Below, one piece after another: positions 1-9,611 of a DNA stretch of 64,000 nt. The position numbers and the translations under genes are program-made. Position 1 is the stretch's first letter, and each line of letters opens with the position of its first letter. Source of the DNA: Kentomonas sorsogonicus (lineage: Eukaryota > Euglenozoa > Kinetoplastea > Trypanosomatida > Trypanosomatidae). The DNA is taken from NCBI GenBank assembly GCA_030347455.1, contig JAQOSZ010000305.1, positions 1-64,000 on the forward strand, in the 5' to 3' direction. Below the pieces are notes generated by a model that saw only the letters and a list, made by a program, of their open reading frames with translations, made no database searches and was not told the DNA's origin.

Positions 1-312
1 GGGAAGTGCTACAGTGCGGTGTGGTCAGCACCGAAGCGGATCACGGCCATCATGAGCTATGCCGGACAGCGGTCGTCACGCGGTGACGCGGGAGATCAGC
101 ACAGAGTCTGTAGTCATGCAAGTAATTGCCCGTGAAGGTACCCAGCCGGGAGGAGCAGCTCTCCCTCATCAACGCAAAGAGCGCTTCGGCGTTGTGATTT
201 ATCGTTGCCTTTCAGAGAATGAGTCAGCACACCCCCTCCAGCATGGTAGCAGCAGCCGCTGCCCCGGAGTGGGTGTGCAGGCCGCAGAACATACAAAAGT
301 GATGAGCATCTA
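1..312 (-). pseudogene. Decayed copy of the small gene at 4915-5439 (partial)
   Basis: The reverse strand reads CMFCGLHTHSGAAAA at its start, matching the N-terminal part of the protein encoded at 4915-5439. The frame is then interrupted by several stops and at least one shift, and it leaves the window at base 1. Nucleotide similarity to the other copy continues upstream to about 812, through the presumed 5' UTR, so this is a duplicated locus and not a chance match. No function is known for either copy. The retroelement at about 813-4254 lies directly upstream in the direction of transcription. Confidence 0.6.
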
Positions 313-812
313 GGTACGTATAAAAAGAATGATCACAGCGCAGCAGATTGGAAGAAGCACCTACAATGAGTCAGACTAACGAGAGGTCACTTGGTGGGTA
401 GCAAGAAGGTGAGGAGGACAATGGTGGTGGTTCGGCTTCAAGATATCGATTCGTCCTAGCGTGTGCTCTCACGGAGGTGCGATGGTGATGAGAGAAAAGA
501 CGTGCTTTCGTCCGGAGAGTCACTTATAGAGAGGCAAGCACCCGGGACACACTGATCATATCTCTCATATTTAACTAACTTCCATACCCGTTTTGTTGTA
601 CATACTGGCAGTCGGCACATGGTGCTTTTTTCCTACTAGTTCTTTTGATATAATGCAATGATGACCGCACCTCGCGCACCTTTCTACTATTTCCAGCTGT
701 ACGAAGGTGGCAGGTCCGTGCTGAAGATATCAAAGCGAAGAAAAATTGGGATGAGCGTTTTGCACGTTAAACAAAACGGTCACGAAAAGGGAAGTGAAAA
801 CCGAGAATACAG
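1..812. repeat. Divergent duplicate of 5146-5905
   Basis: The block covers part of the small gene and about 500 bases upstream of it and aligns by eye with 5146-5905. Shared stretches include the run from the ACTTATAGAGAG motif to the TTGTACATACTGGCAGTC motif, near 523-615 here and near 5616-5711 in the other copy. The two copies are in the same orientation and differ by substitutions and small indels, so the duplication is not recent. Confidence 0.75.
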
Positions 813-1150
813 CCTACGAATTTATTAGATATCTAACAAATAAAAAGGGAACCACGGGAAAGAGAAAAGTAGTAGGTGAACAACTAAACAAAAATCACTT
901 CAGCTAACAAACGACTCAACAAAACACAACTTAAAGTAACAAAACATAACTCAAACTATCAACAAGTACCATTGATATTTACGCATACGGAAATAATTTA
1001 TTTCGTAGAAGGGAAAACATACAACAAAAAGGAAGAAGACAGCAATAATAACACCGAATACAAATAACAAGTCATAAAATAAAATTTCCAAAAAAAAAGT
1101 TAAAAAATTATTATCAGTAAGGGAAAAACTCACGATGTGGTAGGTCCGGC

Positions 1151-2719
1151 TCACTCATCCGTGCCTCCGACACTCCCACTCGCAAGTCCATACCCTTTCG
1201 CCCAGTCTTCAATCGACCGCTCTTTTCCACGCGAGACACCATCGGCCGGATTCATTTCGGACTTCACATACTCAAAAGTGGCTAAAACATCCATTTCTAC
1301 CATCAGGTCCCAAAGACGGTTCAGTTCATCCGCCATCACAGCCGAACGCGAACTGAAGTTCTGAATGCCAAAAAGCGTAGTTGTGCTGTCAATGAATACG
1401 TGTAAGAAAGGTGGAACGTTGTGAGCGAAGGCCATCAAACCAAGGAAAACCGCGCGCGCCTCTGCTGCCGCGATCATCACCGGCGGAGAGGACCATTTTC
1501 CACCCGTGATCAGAACCTCGCCGGTAGCGAGAAAAAGAACCGCACCCCACCCTTCCATGGAGGCATCCGTAAACATCGTCGCCGACGGGTCCCGTCCGTA
1601 CAGTTCCGGCGGAAAATGCCAATCATTCTTCTCTACCGAACGACGCCACGCGCGGCCTGCTTCCAAGGCCGACGGTGACAGACTCGCGTTATCGTCAAGC
1701 TTCAAAATACCTCGATTGAGCTTAGACAAACGACGTCGCACACTTTTTAAAAAGAAATAATACTTATAACCTTTTAAACCTCGAACGGCTGAAGCATATA
1801 AAAGTCGAGCCACAAAAGACTCAAGCTGCTCCACTGTAAGGTTTTCTAGTGCTGGCGTGTCCCGAATTTTCTTAACGTTTTTCTCCGCTACTCTCACTGC
1901 ATGTTTGTCATGATTAAAAGTAACACCTAAAAAATTATACTCTGGTTCTCCTACAACAACATCACCCAAAGTGACGTTACATGCTTCACATAAAGCCATA
2001 GTACGACGTGTCCAATCATCCACCTCGGCAGCCACCCCAGCAAAACGGATATTATCCACCCAAACATGAATGCGCAAGCCTCGTGGGGCCGCAAACTCTG
2101 TCTTGACAAAATCCGGATCTCCAGCCAGAGCTCGCGTCAGCGTGTCCATAATCTCAGGCGAGCAGACATAGCCCATGGGAAGACGCGTGAGTTGCACCAA
2201 TGTACCGTCGTCAGTCTCACAGCGGAAAAGCGACCTCGCAGACATAGGTAACTCAACTTGGAAAAATGATGCGCGCAGGTCCAGACACGCGGCCGCCTCT
2301 GAGTAAACCGCGTCCAGATAATGCGAAATGTGAAACAAAGGCACCTGCGCCTCATATGCCTCATGCTCATTTTTCTGTCGAGGCCACGCGATAAACCTCC
2401 TACGGTCACCCGTTTCTTTGTGCTCTACTACTGAGAAAGGAATGACATAGCCGCGAGTGGCGTCCGTTCCCGCATGCTCGACTATACCAGCTTCTAAAAG
2501 CGTCTTAAAATCACTGTTATTCATCTTAACCAGAGGTTTCACCGCCTTCGGGGGCGCCGTAAAAAGAAGGTTCCACACTGAATTAAAGCGTTCGCGACGC
2601 TCATCATTCAATCGCTGAACCAAAGCGTCCACATTCAGAGGCTTGACGGAGACCTGTTGCAAAGGGATACGCTGCACTTCCTCCACAGACGCCACCTTAG
2701 AAACCATGGAACGGCGCGT
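1151..2719 (-). mobile_element. RT/RNase H part of the retroelement
   Basis: The reverse-transcriptase domain is recognisable from the fingers region (IAWPRQKN) through LTRLPMGYVCSPEIM and the palm region containing HVWVDN. It is followed by a connection segment and an RNase H domain (MFTDASMEGWGAVLF, later FIDSTTT and NPADGVSRG). The reading frame stays open further upstream and overlaps the recombinase frame, but that overlapping stretch is low-complexity and reads as a shadow of the recombinase, so only the RT/RNase H portion is marked here. It looks whole. Confidence 0.8.
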
Positions 2720-2802
2720 AATCGTATGTCGTTGATGCGCCGCGGAACCATGACGAGACAACTCTGTCTCGGGCCGCATCCACGAAAAGGTTTTCCAGCT
2801 GG

Positions 2803-3723
2803 CTACAGCCTCGACGTCAAGGGGAAAAGACGATCCATCAGTGCCGAATATGGACCCAGATAGCGCATAAAGCTCGCCGGTGCCTGATCCTGGTTGGCGT
2901 GCTTCCCCAGCTTGTAAAGAAGCTGCTGCGCTTCCCGAGGAGGGTCCTTCTCCGACAAAATCGCTGCCTGGATCAGAGTACCCCTCTTGATCGAATGCGC
3001 CGACAATCCAAGAGGCTTCACCAGACGATCGAAGTCCGAGGTTGACAGATTCGTCAGCTTCTCCGTTGGAGGACGGGTACGAAAGTAGTCCCTCACTGCT
3101 GCCGACAGCTGCTCGTCCAACTGAAAGTAACGTGATTCGACATCTGGACGAATCTTCGCTGCTTTTGGAAGAGTTCCCCAATCGATTAGAACCCTTCCTG
3201 GCACTCGTGGGTGCGGAACAAAGTTCTGACCGGTTAACTGAGAAATCTCCCCCCATCGCGATGCGCTGACCCAAGCAATCCTCAATGCTAAGCGGTCGCC
3301 ATCCGACGGCAGAAGACGAGACACGAGCGGAAGTTCTCTCTTCTGTATGGGACGAGCCTGTTTTCGCGGAGCAGCCGCCGCCACCTTCGTCAGGCCCCCG
3401 ATGTACATGTCCATCGGGTCCTTCTGAAAATCCAAGAGGAGACGGAGGGTGCGTGCGTACTGGAGCGCACTCGTTGGCGCAAGCCCCAGTGACTCCACGA
3501 ACAACACGGCACTCAACTTCGACATCGGAAGCCGGAGGCGTTGGCAAAAGGACTGGAAACGACTCATGATGGACGCTCGCTGCGTCCACGTACTCTCTTC
3601 CCAGATTTTTCGCGCTGTCTTGTTCGCTGACGTTGCGAGATCCCGTACCAGAGGAGACTCGTGTTGCGCGTGAACGATCACAAGGTCCTTTAGCATCTGC
3701 GATGGCCGCTTCCGGGACCCCAC
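2803..3723 (-). mobile_element. Tyrosine recombinase part of the retroelement
   Basis: An open frame of 306 codons with the tyrosine-recombinase signature in order: an arginine in RIAWVSASRWGEI, the HSIKRG block (HxxR), LGKHAN, and a tyrosine in FMRYLGPYS near the C-terminus. These enzymes insert the circular cDNA of DIRS-like elements by strand exchange. It sits between the gag-like and RT parts, which is the order reported for VIPER. The frame looks whole. Confidence 0.78.
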
Positions 3724-3726
3724 CAG

Positions 3727-4245
3727 TCATTTGCGCGACGGGGCCCCACAGAGGTTTTTTCGGTCGTACGGACTACTCTCCCTCGAGCGGCGAAGGGTAG
3801 ATCGGGCACTTCCCCGACCGCGGACCTGGCTGCTGCTGCTCCTGCCGTAGCTATTATTATTATTATACGCGACAGAACGGTTACCCCCGGCATAGGAATA
3901 ACCCGATGAACCAAATTTATCATAGACATTGCCAAACTTCTTATAATTACTAACATTGCCAGCCCTTCCATATGTCACGGACCGATTACGATTAAAGCTT
4001 TTCTGAGGCTTACTTGATACGGCCTTGTAAAATTGGCGACCTAGCTCATCTTCCTGATGGCTCCATTCACGCCGGACCCGGCCAAAGTCGAGATTTTCTG
4101 TCTTTTTAAGACTAGAAGCAAAGTTACTGAGACGTAACTCTTGAAACAGACGTTGTCCCAACTCCATGAACGCGGCGTCCTGCGTAGTAAAGCGGTTGTG
4201 CGCCTGAACCCACAGCTGGAACTCTTCCCATCGCGCCTTGTACAC
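3727..4245 (-). mobile_element. Gag-like part of the retroelement
   Basis: About 170 residues. The first half is helical and charged; the second half is rich in Asn, Ser, Gly, Tyr and Arg (for example AYNNNNSYGRSSSS), resembling nucleic-acid-binding tails of gag-like proteins. No zinc knuckle is visible. The assignment rests mainly on its position ahead of the recombinase. The beginning of the part seems to be missing at the junction with the neighbouring fragment. Confidence 0.5.
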
Positions 4246-4254
4246 AGTGCCCTC

Positions 4255-4700
4255 CTTTGGCGTAATGCCAAGCTGGAGTTGGAGCTTAGCGGGAGGTCCG
4301 CTTTATACGGATCCTGGTCATTTTTTTCCCGCGGCCAGGCAATCATGCGGCGCCTTAAGCCCGATTCACGCTCCTCAACCACTGTGAAAGGGGAAACCCA
4401 ACCCCGTGTTGGGAGGTCGGGGGCAGCCAGAGCAATGACGCCACTCTCCAGAAGGACACGAGCATCAGCGCAGGGCAGGCGCCGCCGAGGCTCGTCGAGC
4501 AGCACGTCGGACGACACCGGAGTCCCGAGGAGTCGAACCGCGCGCATGCCTGTTTTCTGCCTCCTTTTTGAAGGTCGCACTACCGCGCGTTTCGGTTCTC
4601 TGGACACGCACAGCTTTCGGGTCTGTACGGTGATTTCCCCTTCTTTTCCTTCTTTTTGGCTTAATATGCGCGGCAGCCGGAGTCGAACCTGCATCCTTAG
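4255..4700 (-). mobile_element. RT fragment of a second, related element
   Basis: The minus strand encodes LLESGVIALA, WVSPFTVVEE and MIAWPREKNDQDPYKADLPL, about half identical by eye to the matching fingers region of the neighbouring element (LLEAGIVEHA, YVIPFSVVEH, FIAWPRQKNEHEAYEAQVPL). It is therefore a separate, diverged member of the same family. Only this stretch is seen; the rest of its RT is absent here, so the element is broken. It abuts the gag-like part of the intact-looking element, so one probably inserted into, or recombined with, the other. Confidence 0.6.
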
Positions 4701-4914
4701 TCAGCAGATGGCGAGGCGACTGCACGAGCAACTACTAACCTATAAATATGTGTTGGGGTTTTGGGGGAGTTGTCATCAGTACTGTTCTCGCCCACGGCAA
4801 ATGCGAGAGGGGCATTACTGCAGTATGCGGTGTCTGCTTCAACATTGTTGTCTCGAGACGTGCGGTCTTGCCTTTCACGTCGCGGGAAACATTACCAGTT
4901 GAGTTGCAGCTTTC

Positions 4915-5439
4915 TCACTTTGGATCAAGAAAACTCAGTAGCTCCGCGAGAGAAACGGCGGCGTTGTCCTTGCCGCGCATGGCGCTGACAAACTTGTCCA
5001 TATTTTCATCGGATGCTGAATTCTTATACAGTTCAATGTCTTTCCAGCGGTCATCCTCTTCTTTGCCTTCCCACAGCGGCACCACCCGCACTGCGTCAAG
5101 GAATGAGGTGAAGAGAAACGCAGCCGACTCCGCAAAAGTGCTGGAGGAGTGTTGCAGCGCGGTGTGGTCAGCACCAAAGCGGATCCCGGCCATCATAAGT
5201 TGCGCCTGGCTGACAGCGATCGTCACGCAGTGACGCGGGAGACCACTTGGGATTGTGTAGTCATGCAAGTAATTGTTCGTGAAGGTGCCCAGTCGGGTGG
5301 GACTGCTGTCCCCAATCGATGCAACGTGCGCTTCGGCATTGTGATTTATCGTTGGCTTCCAGAGAATGAGACGGCGCAGCCCCTCCAGCGTGGTAGCAGC
5401 CGCCGCTGCTCCGAAGTGGGTGTGCAGGCCGCAGAACAT
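4915..5439 (-). CDS. Small protein of unknown function, possibly an RHS-like C-terminal fragment
   Basis: A 174-residue frame from the ATG at 5439; the frame stays open slightly upstream but without another ATG. The N-terminus reads MFCGLHTHFGAAAAA and the C-terminus LAELLSFLDPK. There is no signal peptide, membrane segment or recognised domain. A decayed copy lies at 1-312, so it belongs to a locally multiplied family. It lies downstream of the P-loop ATPase gene on the same strand. Because that ATPase resembles retrotransposon hot spot (RHS)-type proteins and a retroelement sits in this cluster, this frame could be the detached 3' part of such a gene. That is inference. It may not be a functional gene. 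Confidence 0.4.
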   Translation of the reverse strand: MFCGLHTHFGAAAAATTLEGLRRLILWKPTINHNAEAHVASIGDSSPTRLGTFTNNYLHDYTIPSGLPRHCVTIAVSQAQLMMAGIRFGADHTALQHSSSTFAESAAFLFTSFLDAVRVVPLWEGKEEDDRWKDIELYKNSASDENMDKFVSAMRGKDNAAVSLAELLSFLDPK

Positions 5440-6146
5440 ACAGAAATGTTGGTCAGTGAGGTAGTTAAAAATGATCACAGCACAGAAGCGCGGAAGAAGT
5501 ACCTACAACGATTAAGACTAACGAGGGGGCAGTTGGTGGAGAGCAAGAAGGTGAGGAGGACAATGGTGGTGCTACGGCTTCGCGGTATCGGATCCGTCCT
5601 AGCGCGTCCGGGAAGTCACTTATAGAGAGACAAGCACCCGATACACAGTGATAATATCTCTCATATTTAACTAACTTCTATACCCGCTTTGTTGTACATA
5701 CTGGCAGTCCGCACATTGTGTTTTTTCCTACTAATTCTTTTGATATAATGGAATGATGACTGCACCTCGCGTACTTTCCTACTATTTCCAGCTGTACGAA
5801 GGTGGCAGGTCAGTGTAGAAGAAACCAATACGAAAGAGATTGAGATGACCGTTGTCCACGTTAAACGAAAGAGTCATGAAAGGGAGGCGAAAACCGAAAA
5901 AACGATGAGAAGAAACAGGACGTCAGTAGGGGGAGAGAGCAACCAGATACGATTGCTTTCTAGTGATAACACGTCATTCCACGTAAACAGTCTGATTAGA
6001 CACTGAGTAAGAGATAGTGAGGAGAAGGGCCCACATTGACACCCGTCCACTAGAATAAGTTATAATTCGTCTTCTGCAGTATCACGCGGTGGCGGCACCA
6101 GAGTCCCTCAAGCGCAACGGTGTCCCTTTTGTGCCCTCGCTGTCTC
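5440..6146. other. Intergenic, duplicated 5' flank
   Basis: From 5440 to about 5905 this matches the flank of the decayed copy (about 313-812). The remainder, up to the stop of the ATPase gene, shows no convincing coding frame. Purine-rich stretches near 5880-5945 read as pyrimidine tracts on the minus strand and could serve trans-splicing of the small gene. Confidence 0.5.
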
Positions 6147-7580
6147 TCACAGCAGGCGGAGCTTCTGCAGCTGCTCTGCCTCGCTGCCTTTGGTGGCGTC
6201 GCCGAGGTTGTCGAGAACCAGCTGCGCCGCGTATTTGCCAGCGCGGCGGTTCTCCACCACCGCCGAGAGAAGCGGGCTGCCCATGAGGGTCTCGGCCGCA
6301 GCGTCGCGCACACCGCCCATCTGCAGGAGCCGCTCGAAGAGGAGCGTCGACGGTCCCATCGCGATGGACCGGTACTCGCCCGCCTCGGCGCACCTGTCGA
6401 TGACGAGGCGCGGGTTCCCGGTGCCGCAGCAGATGAGCTGCGCCGTGTCCGCCAGGCCCTCGGCGAAACCGAGCAGCTTCTCCCGCCCCTCCTCCCCGCC
6501 CCCCTCCAGCAGCGAGCGGAAGAGCGCAATCTCCGTTGACAGCTCGTCGACCACGATGAAGAGGCACTTGTACTTTTCGTCGTCAGGCAGCACAAGTGTG
6601 TCGTCCCAGTGGAGAGTTTGGCGAACTAGCGCCTCCAGGAACTTGGCAGCCGCCTCCGTGCGTGCGGCACGCAGCTCCAGCTGCTCACCTCCATCTCTCT
6701 CCTTCGCGTCTTGTAATTCGGCGTCGGCTTTCTTGACGGCATCAAGTGGCTTTCCATAGACGCTCATATACGTATCAGCCGGACAGGTGTACACGGTGAG
6801 GGCCTTCTGCTTCATCGCAGCGCGCTCCAGACCGTGGCCCTCGCATAAGTACTCCGGTGCCAGCGCGGAAAAGAACGTCTTACCGCTTCCGCTCTCGCCA
6901 CCAATGACGAGCGGGAGCGGCAAGCGTCTCTCTGGGCCTTTATCCTTGAATTCGGAAGTGATGCTCTCGACAGCCTTTCCGACGCCGCTCGCGGTGCCGT
7001 CACCTTTGCTGCGGCAGTCTTTCTCCCTGACAAGGCGCCCTTCCGTGGCAAACGTACCTACACGGCGGGGAAGGCAAAGGATGGGGCAGCCGAAATCTTT
7101 AGTCAGCTTTTCCGAGTTCAATTCCGCTAGGCGCTTTGTGATGTGCACCTCCAGAACGCCGCGGAACAGTGAAGCGTCGACGAACTTCAGAATCTTCTGC
7201 ACTAACGCGAGGCGGACGTCTTCACTGTCCGGAAAATCAGAAACATAAAAAGCACTAGTCACAAACATCTGCACAGCCGTCTCGGTCTTCTGGTTGTCCG
7301 ACAGGCCCTCGCCCGCTGCAAGGGCGTTCCTCCAAAAAGTGAGTGTGTCCCCGGTGTTTCCCCGCCGCTCTAGAACCCCCCCCCCGGGCAGGTTATCTTT
7401 GATATCCTCGGCAATCCGGCGAAGATTCGCCTTTTCCGCCTCCGTCGTCACCGACTTGGCGGAAATCGTTGCAGGGTCCAAGAAGTCCTTGAACCCTGCG
7501 TACGCCTCCGCCAGAATCTCCTTTCGACTCCGCTTGCGACACTCCCCTTCTTCATTTTCAGCATTGGGGCGGTAGGACAT
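6147..7580 (-). CDS. P-loop ATPase of unrecognised family (RHS/Crinkler-like)
   Basis: 477 residues from the ATG at 7580. A Walker A motif GGESGSGKT lies at about residues 227-235, preceded by a hydrophobic strand (LPLPLVI). A Walker B motif CLFIVVDEL follows at about 339-347. A charged helical insert (about 280-320) sits between them. The N-terminal 220 residues are helical and unrecognised. The arrangement resembles the ATPase core of RHS and Crinkler-type proteins, expanded families in kinetoplastids, but I cannot confirm this by eye. The protein ends soon after the core, so a C-terminal effector domain, if the family has one, is absent or displaced to the frame at 4915-5439. A retroelement nearby fits an RHS-like setting. 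Confidence 0.6.
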   Translation of the reverse strand: MSYRPNAENEEGECRKRSRKEILAEAYAGFKDFLDPATISAKSVTTEAEKANLRRIAEDIKDNLPGGGVLERRGNTGDTLTFWRNALAAGEGLSDNQKTETAVQMFVTSAFYVSDFPDSEDVRLALVQKILKFVDASLFRGVLEVHITKRLAELNSEKLTKDFGCPILCLPRRVGTFATEGRLVREKDCRSKGDGTASGVGKAVESITSEFKDKGPERRLPLPLVIGGESGSGKTFFSALAPEYLCEGHGLERAAMKQKALTVYTCPADTYMSVYGKPLDAVKKADAELQDAKERDGGEQLELRAARTEAAAKFLEALVRQTLHWDDTLVLPDDEKYKCLFIVVDELSTEIALFRSLLEGGGEEGREKLLGFAEGLADTAQLICCGTGNPRLVIDRCAEAGEYRSIAMGPSTLLFERLLQMGGVRDAAAETLMGSPLLSAVVENRRAGKYAAQLVLDNLGDATKGSEAEQLQKLRLL

Positions 7581-9293
7581 TTGAGAGTGTGGGTATGCGA
7601 AGTAATAATGGAGGACAGAAGAAAAAAAAGCGATAGAAATTCTGATACAAAAAGAAAAAGATGATTTAAAAAAGAAGTGCGAAGGGGTGAGAAATGCGAG
7701 CGGTTGGTGCGTACTAGTAATGAAACTGTGCTGTCACTAAATACTGGAGATGATGTTTCAATAGTAGGGGAAGTCGAAAGAAAGGAATCAATAGTAGTCA
7801 TCGAAAAATCAAGGGAATAGGATTAGTGAGCGGGAAAACATTGCTTCAAATAGTGTCGGATCGCTTTGTGAGTCAACACCAACAAACTCACATCATTGGC
7901 AATTACGAACCAATCGGAGAGAGAGAAAGGGAGAGAGAGGGAGAGAGTTTCCACAGACAGAATGTCAAGCATCAAGGCACATGTCTCGAGCATTGTATAA
8001 GAATGGGGTGTCATAGCATTCTGTGAAATCCGATTGGTTTTTGTTATTGTTGTTTGTTGCTAAACTATTGTCACTGGGAGGAGTATGCGCAAGGGTTGAG
8101 GTTTCCTTTTTTTTTTTGTGTGCCTTTTTGTTTTCTTTGACTCACTTTCAAGAAACATGTTTCTTCGGAAAAAAAAGAACTCTTGAAAAGGTGAAGATAA
8201 GGAAAACGCAGGGTCGAAAAAAAAAGTGAAAAACAAGAAAAAGGAACGCGGGGATAACTTGGTTGAGAATTAATATTTCGAAAAAAAAAGCTGCTGTCAT
8301 ATCACTGTTATCGTGAATTACTTCAAAAAGAGAAAAAAAAACAAGGTAAAAACGAAAGGCCGAGAAGACAGTGAGATAAGGAAGGCGGAAGGCAATACGA
8401 AAGAGATACAAACAACCCATCCGTGCGGTAAACTCTCTCTCAGACATTACGGAAACAGTGCTTTCGAGGAAAAAGGGAGAAAGAGAAATGAGAGGAATCT
8501 AATACGACAGTATGCGCATTTCTGATTGTAGTTCTCTCTTTTTCTTAAGTTATAGTGAACAGTTTAAGGATGAAAGAGTTCGCTTCAATTCAATTGCTCA
8601 GCATAGCCGTGTTATTCAGTGTTTCGTAAGTGTGTGCGTGGGTGTTTTTATTTTCTTTCTTTTTCGAGTTTAATTGAGATACTTTTTTTTTTTTTTTTGG
8701 TCATTCCTTTCACTCTACGGCTTCAAAGCCGCTTTGTTCAAGATGCACGCTTGCAAACTTGCTATTGGTCCGCCGCGATACCGTCGCCTTCCATCAAAGT
8801 GTGCGGGGTTAGAGGGAATCACGATGTCTATGCGAAAGAACTCAAAAAGAAAAAAAAAGCATGATAACAGATTATAAACAGCACATGTACTATTTTGTCA
8901 AAAAAAAATGAAGTCAAAGAAAGAGTAGTAAAGTAGTGAAAAAAAAATGGGTAGTAGTATTAAAATAAAGGAAGCACAAATAGGAGGGAACACGATGGTA
9001 AACGAGAATAAATGCGATACTTTCGATGAAATCATCGTTTTTCGAATCGTGTGTCATGGCATTTGGATATTATTATTTTTGTCGTTTCTTCACTATTTTG
9101 GCATGTGGAAAACGATGTCACGTAACAGCGTAGGAGAGGGAGCTAAAGGTGGGCGCCTGTTGACATGCAGTCCTGGGCGTGGGCAGAAGACAAGTGAAAG
9201 ACAACAAGACAAAAAGGGAGAGGGAAAAGAACAGCTAAAACAAGTGCCGAGTGCGAAGAGGTCAGAAGAGCACGACGAGCTCGCCCGTCTTCT
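7581..9293. other. Intergenic, contains the left edge of the tandem array
   Basis: No supported gene. From about 7951 the sequence is the start of the 6.26 kb repeat unit and matches 14213 onward and 20468 onward. The rest is A- and G-rich on the plus strand, hence pyrimidine-rich in the minus-strand transcripts. Short frames here lack any recognisable protein character; those repeated in the next unit are repeated only because the DNA is. Confidence 0.6.
7915..7947. repeat. GA microsatellite at the left array edge
   Basis: An imperfect GA/GGA run directly before the first repeat unit. Comparable GA runs occur at 14170-14209 and 20428-20464 (unit junctions) and at 21362-21392 (right edge). 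Confidence 0.8.
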
Positions 9294-9611
9294 CTACTTG
9301 TCCTCCGCGGGAGAAGCGCTGCCCATCCACCACCCGACAAGAGCCCCCACAACGGCACCCGGAGGGCCGCCGACCACGGCGCCAATGGCGGCTCCACCCG
9401 CCGCGCCGACCAACTTCATCGGTGAGTTGTAGGGAATCCTGTCGGAGTAGGGGCACCGAGGGCAAGTGCGGTAATAGTACGACTCCGTCTCCTCAACACG
9501 GAGGCTGGCGAAACCGCAGTTCGGACACGCGTTTTGTTTATTGACGGGTTCCATCTTCTCCAGAGGCCGCGGGGCAGTGCTCGTCTGGTAGGCGTGGGAG
9601 GGGGCGGCCAT
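9294..9611 (-). CDS. Zinc-ribbon / glycine-zipper small protein, copy 1
   Basis: 105 residues from the ATG at 9611 (MAAPSHAYQT). Cysteines at 29, 32, 50 and 53 (CPNC and CPRC) form a four-cysteine zinc ribbon. Residues about 68-98 form a glycine zipper (GAAGGAAIGAVVGG, GAVVGALVGWWMGS) typical of short paired membrane or oligomerising helices. I know no named family with this combination; LITAF-type proteins also pair cysteines with a hydrophobic segment but in a different order. It probably associates with a membrane through its C-terminus with the zinc ribbon exposed; this is inference. It follows the nucleoside hydrolase on the same strand. It differs from copy 2 at about 21 positions plus two indels, far more than the neighbouring genes do. 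Confidence 0.72.
   Translation of the reverse strand: MAAPSHAYQTSTAPRPLEKMEPVNKQNACPNCGFASLRVEETESYYYRTCPRCPYSDRIPYNSPMKLVGAAGGAAIGAVVGGPPGAVVGALVGWWMGSASPAEDK

Larger units (their letters stand above)
813..4254 (-). mobile_element. Tyrosine-recombinase retroelement (VIPER/TATE, DIRS-like)
   Basis: About 3.4 kb read on the minus strand in the order gag-like, tyrosine recombinase, reverse transcriptase/RNase H. This order and the presence of a recombinase in place of a DDE integrase place it with the tyrosine-recombinase retroelements described in trypanosomatids (VIPER, TATE). The recombinase and RT/RNase H parts are open and look whole, which suggests a recent copy. The gag-like part appears to lack its beginning, so I count about one break. 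The edges are inferred: the left edge is where similarity between 1-812 and 5146-5905 ends, the right edge is where the second RT fragment begins. I did not find terminal repeats. Confidence 0.75.

Noticed and set aside
4673-4745. tRNA gene on the minus strand, suggested by a B-box-like AGGTTCGACTCC
   Set aside because: Neither an acceptor stem nor an anticodon stem-loop could be formed with the upstream bases; only the T-arm-like stretch fits. It is kept as a curiosity, perhaps a relic or chance.
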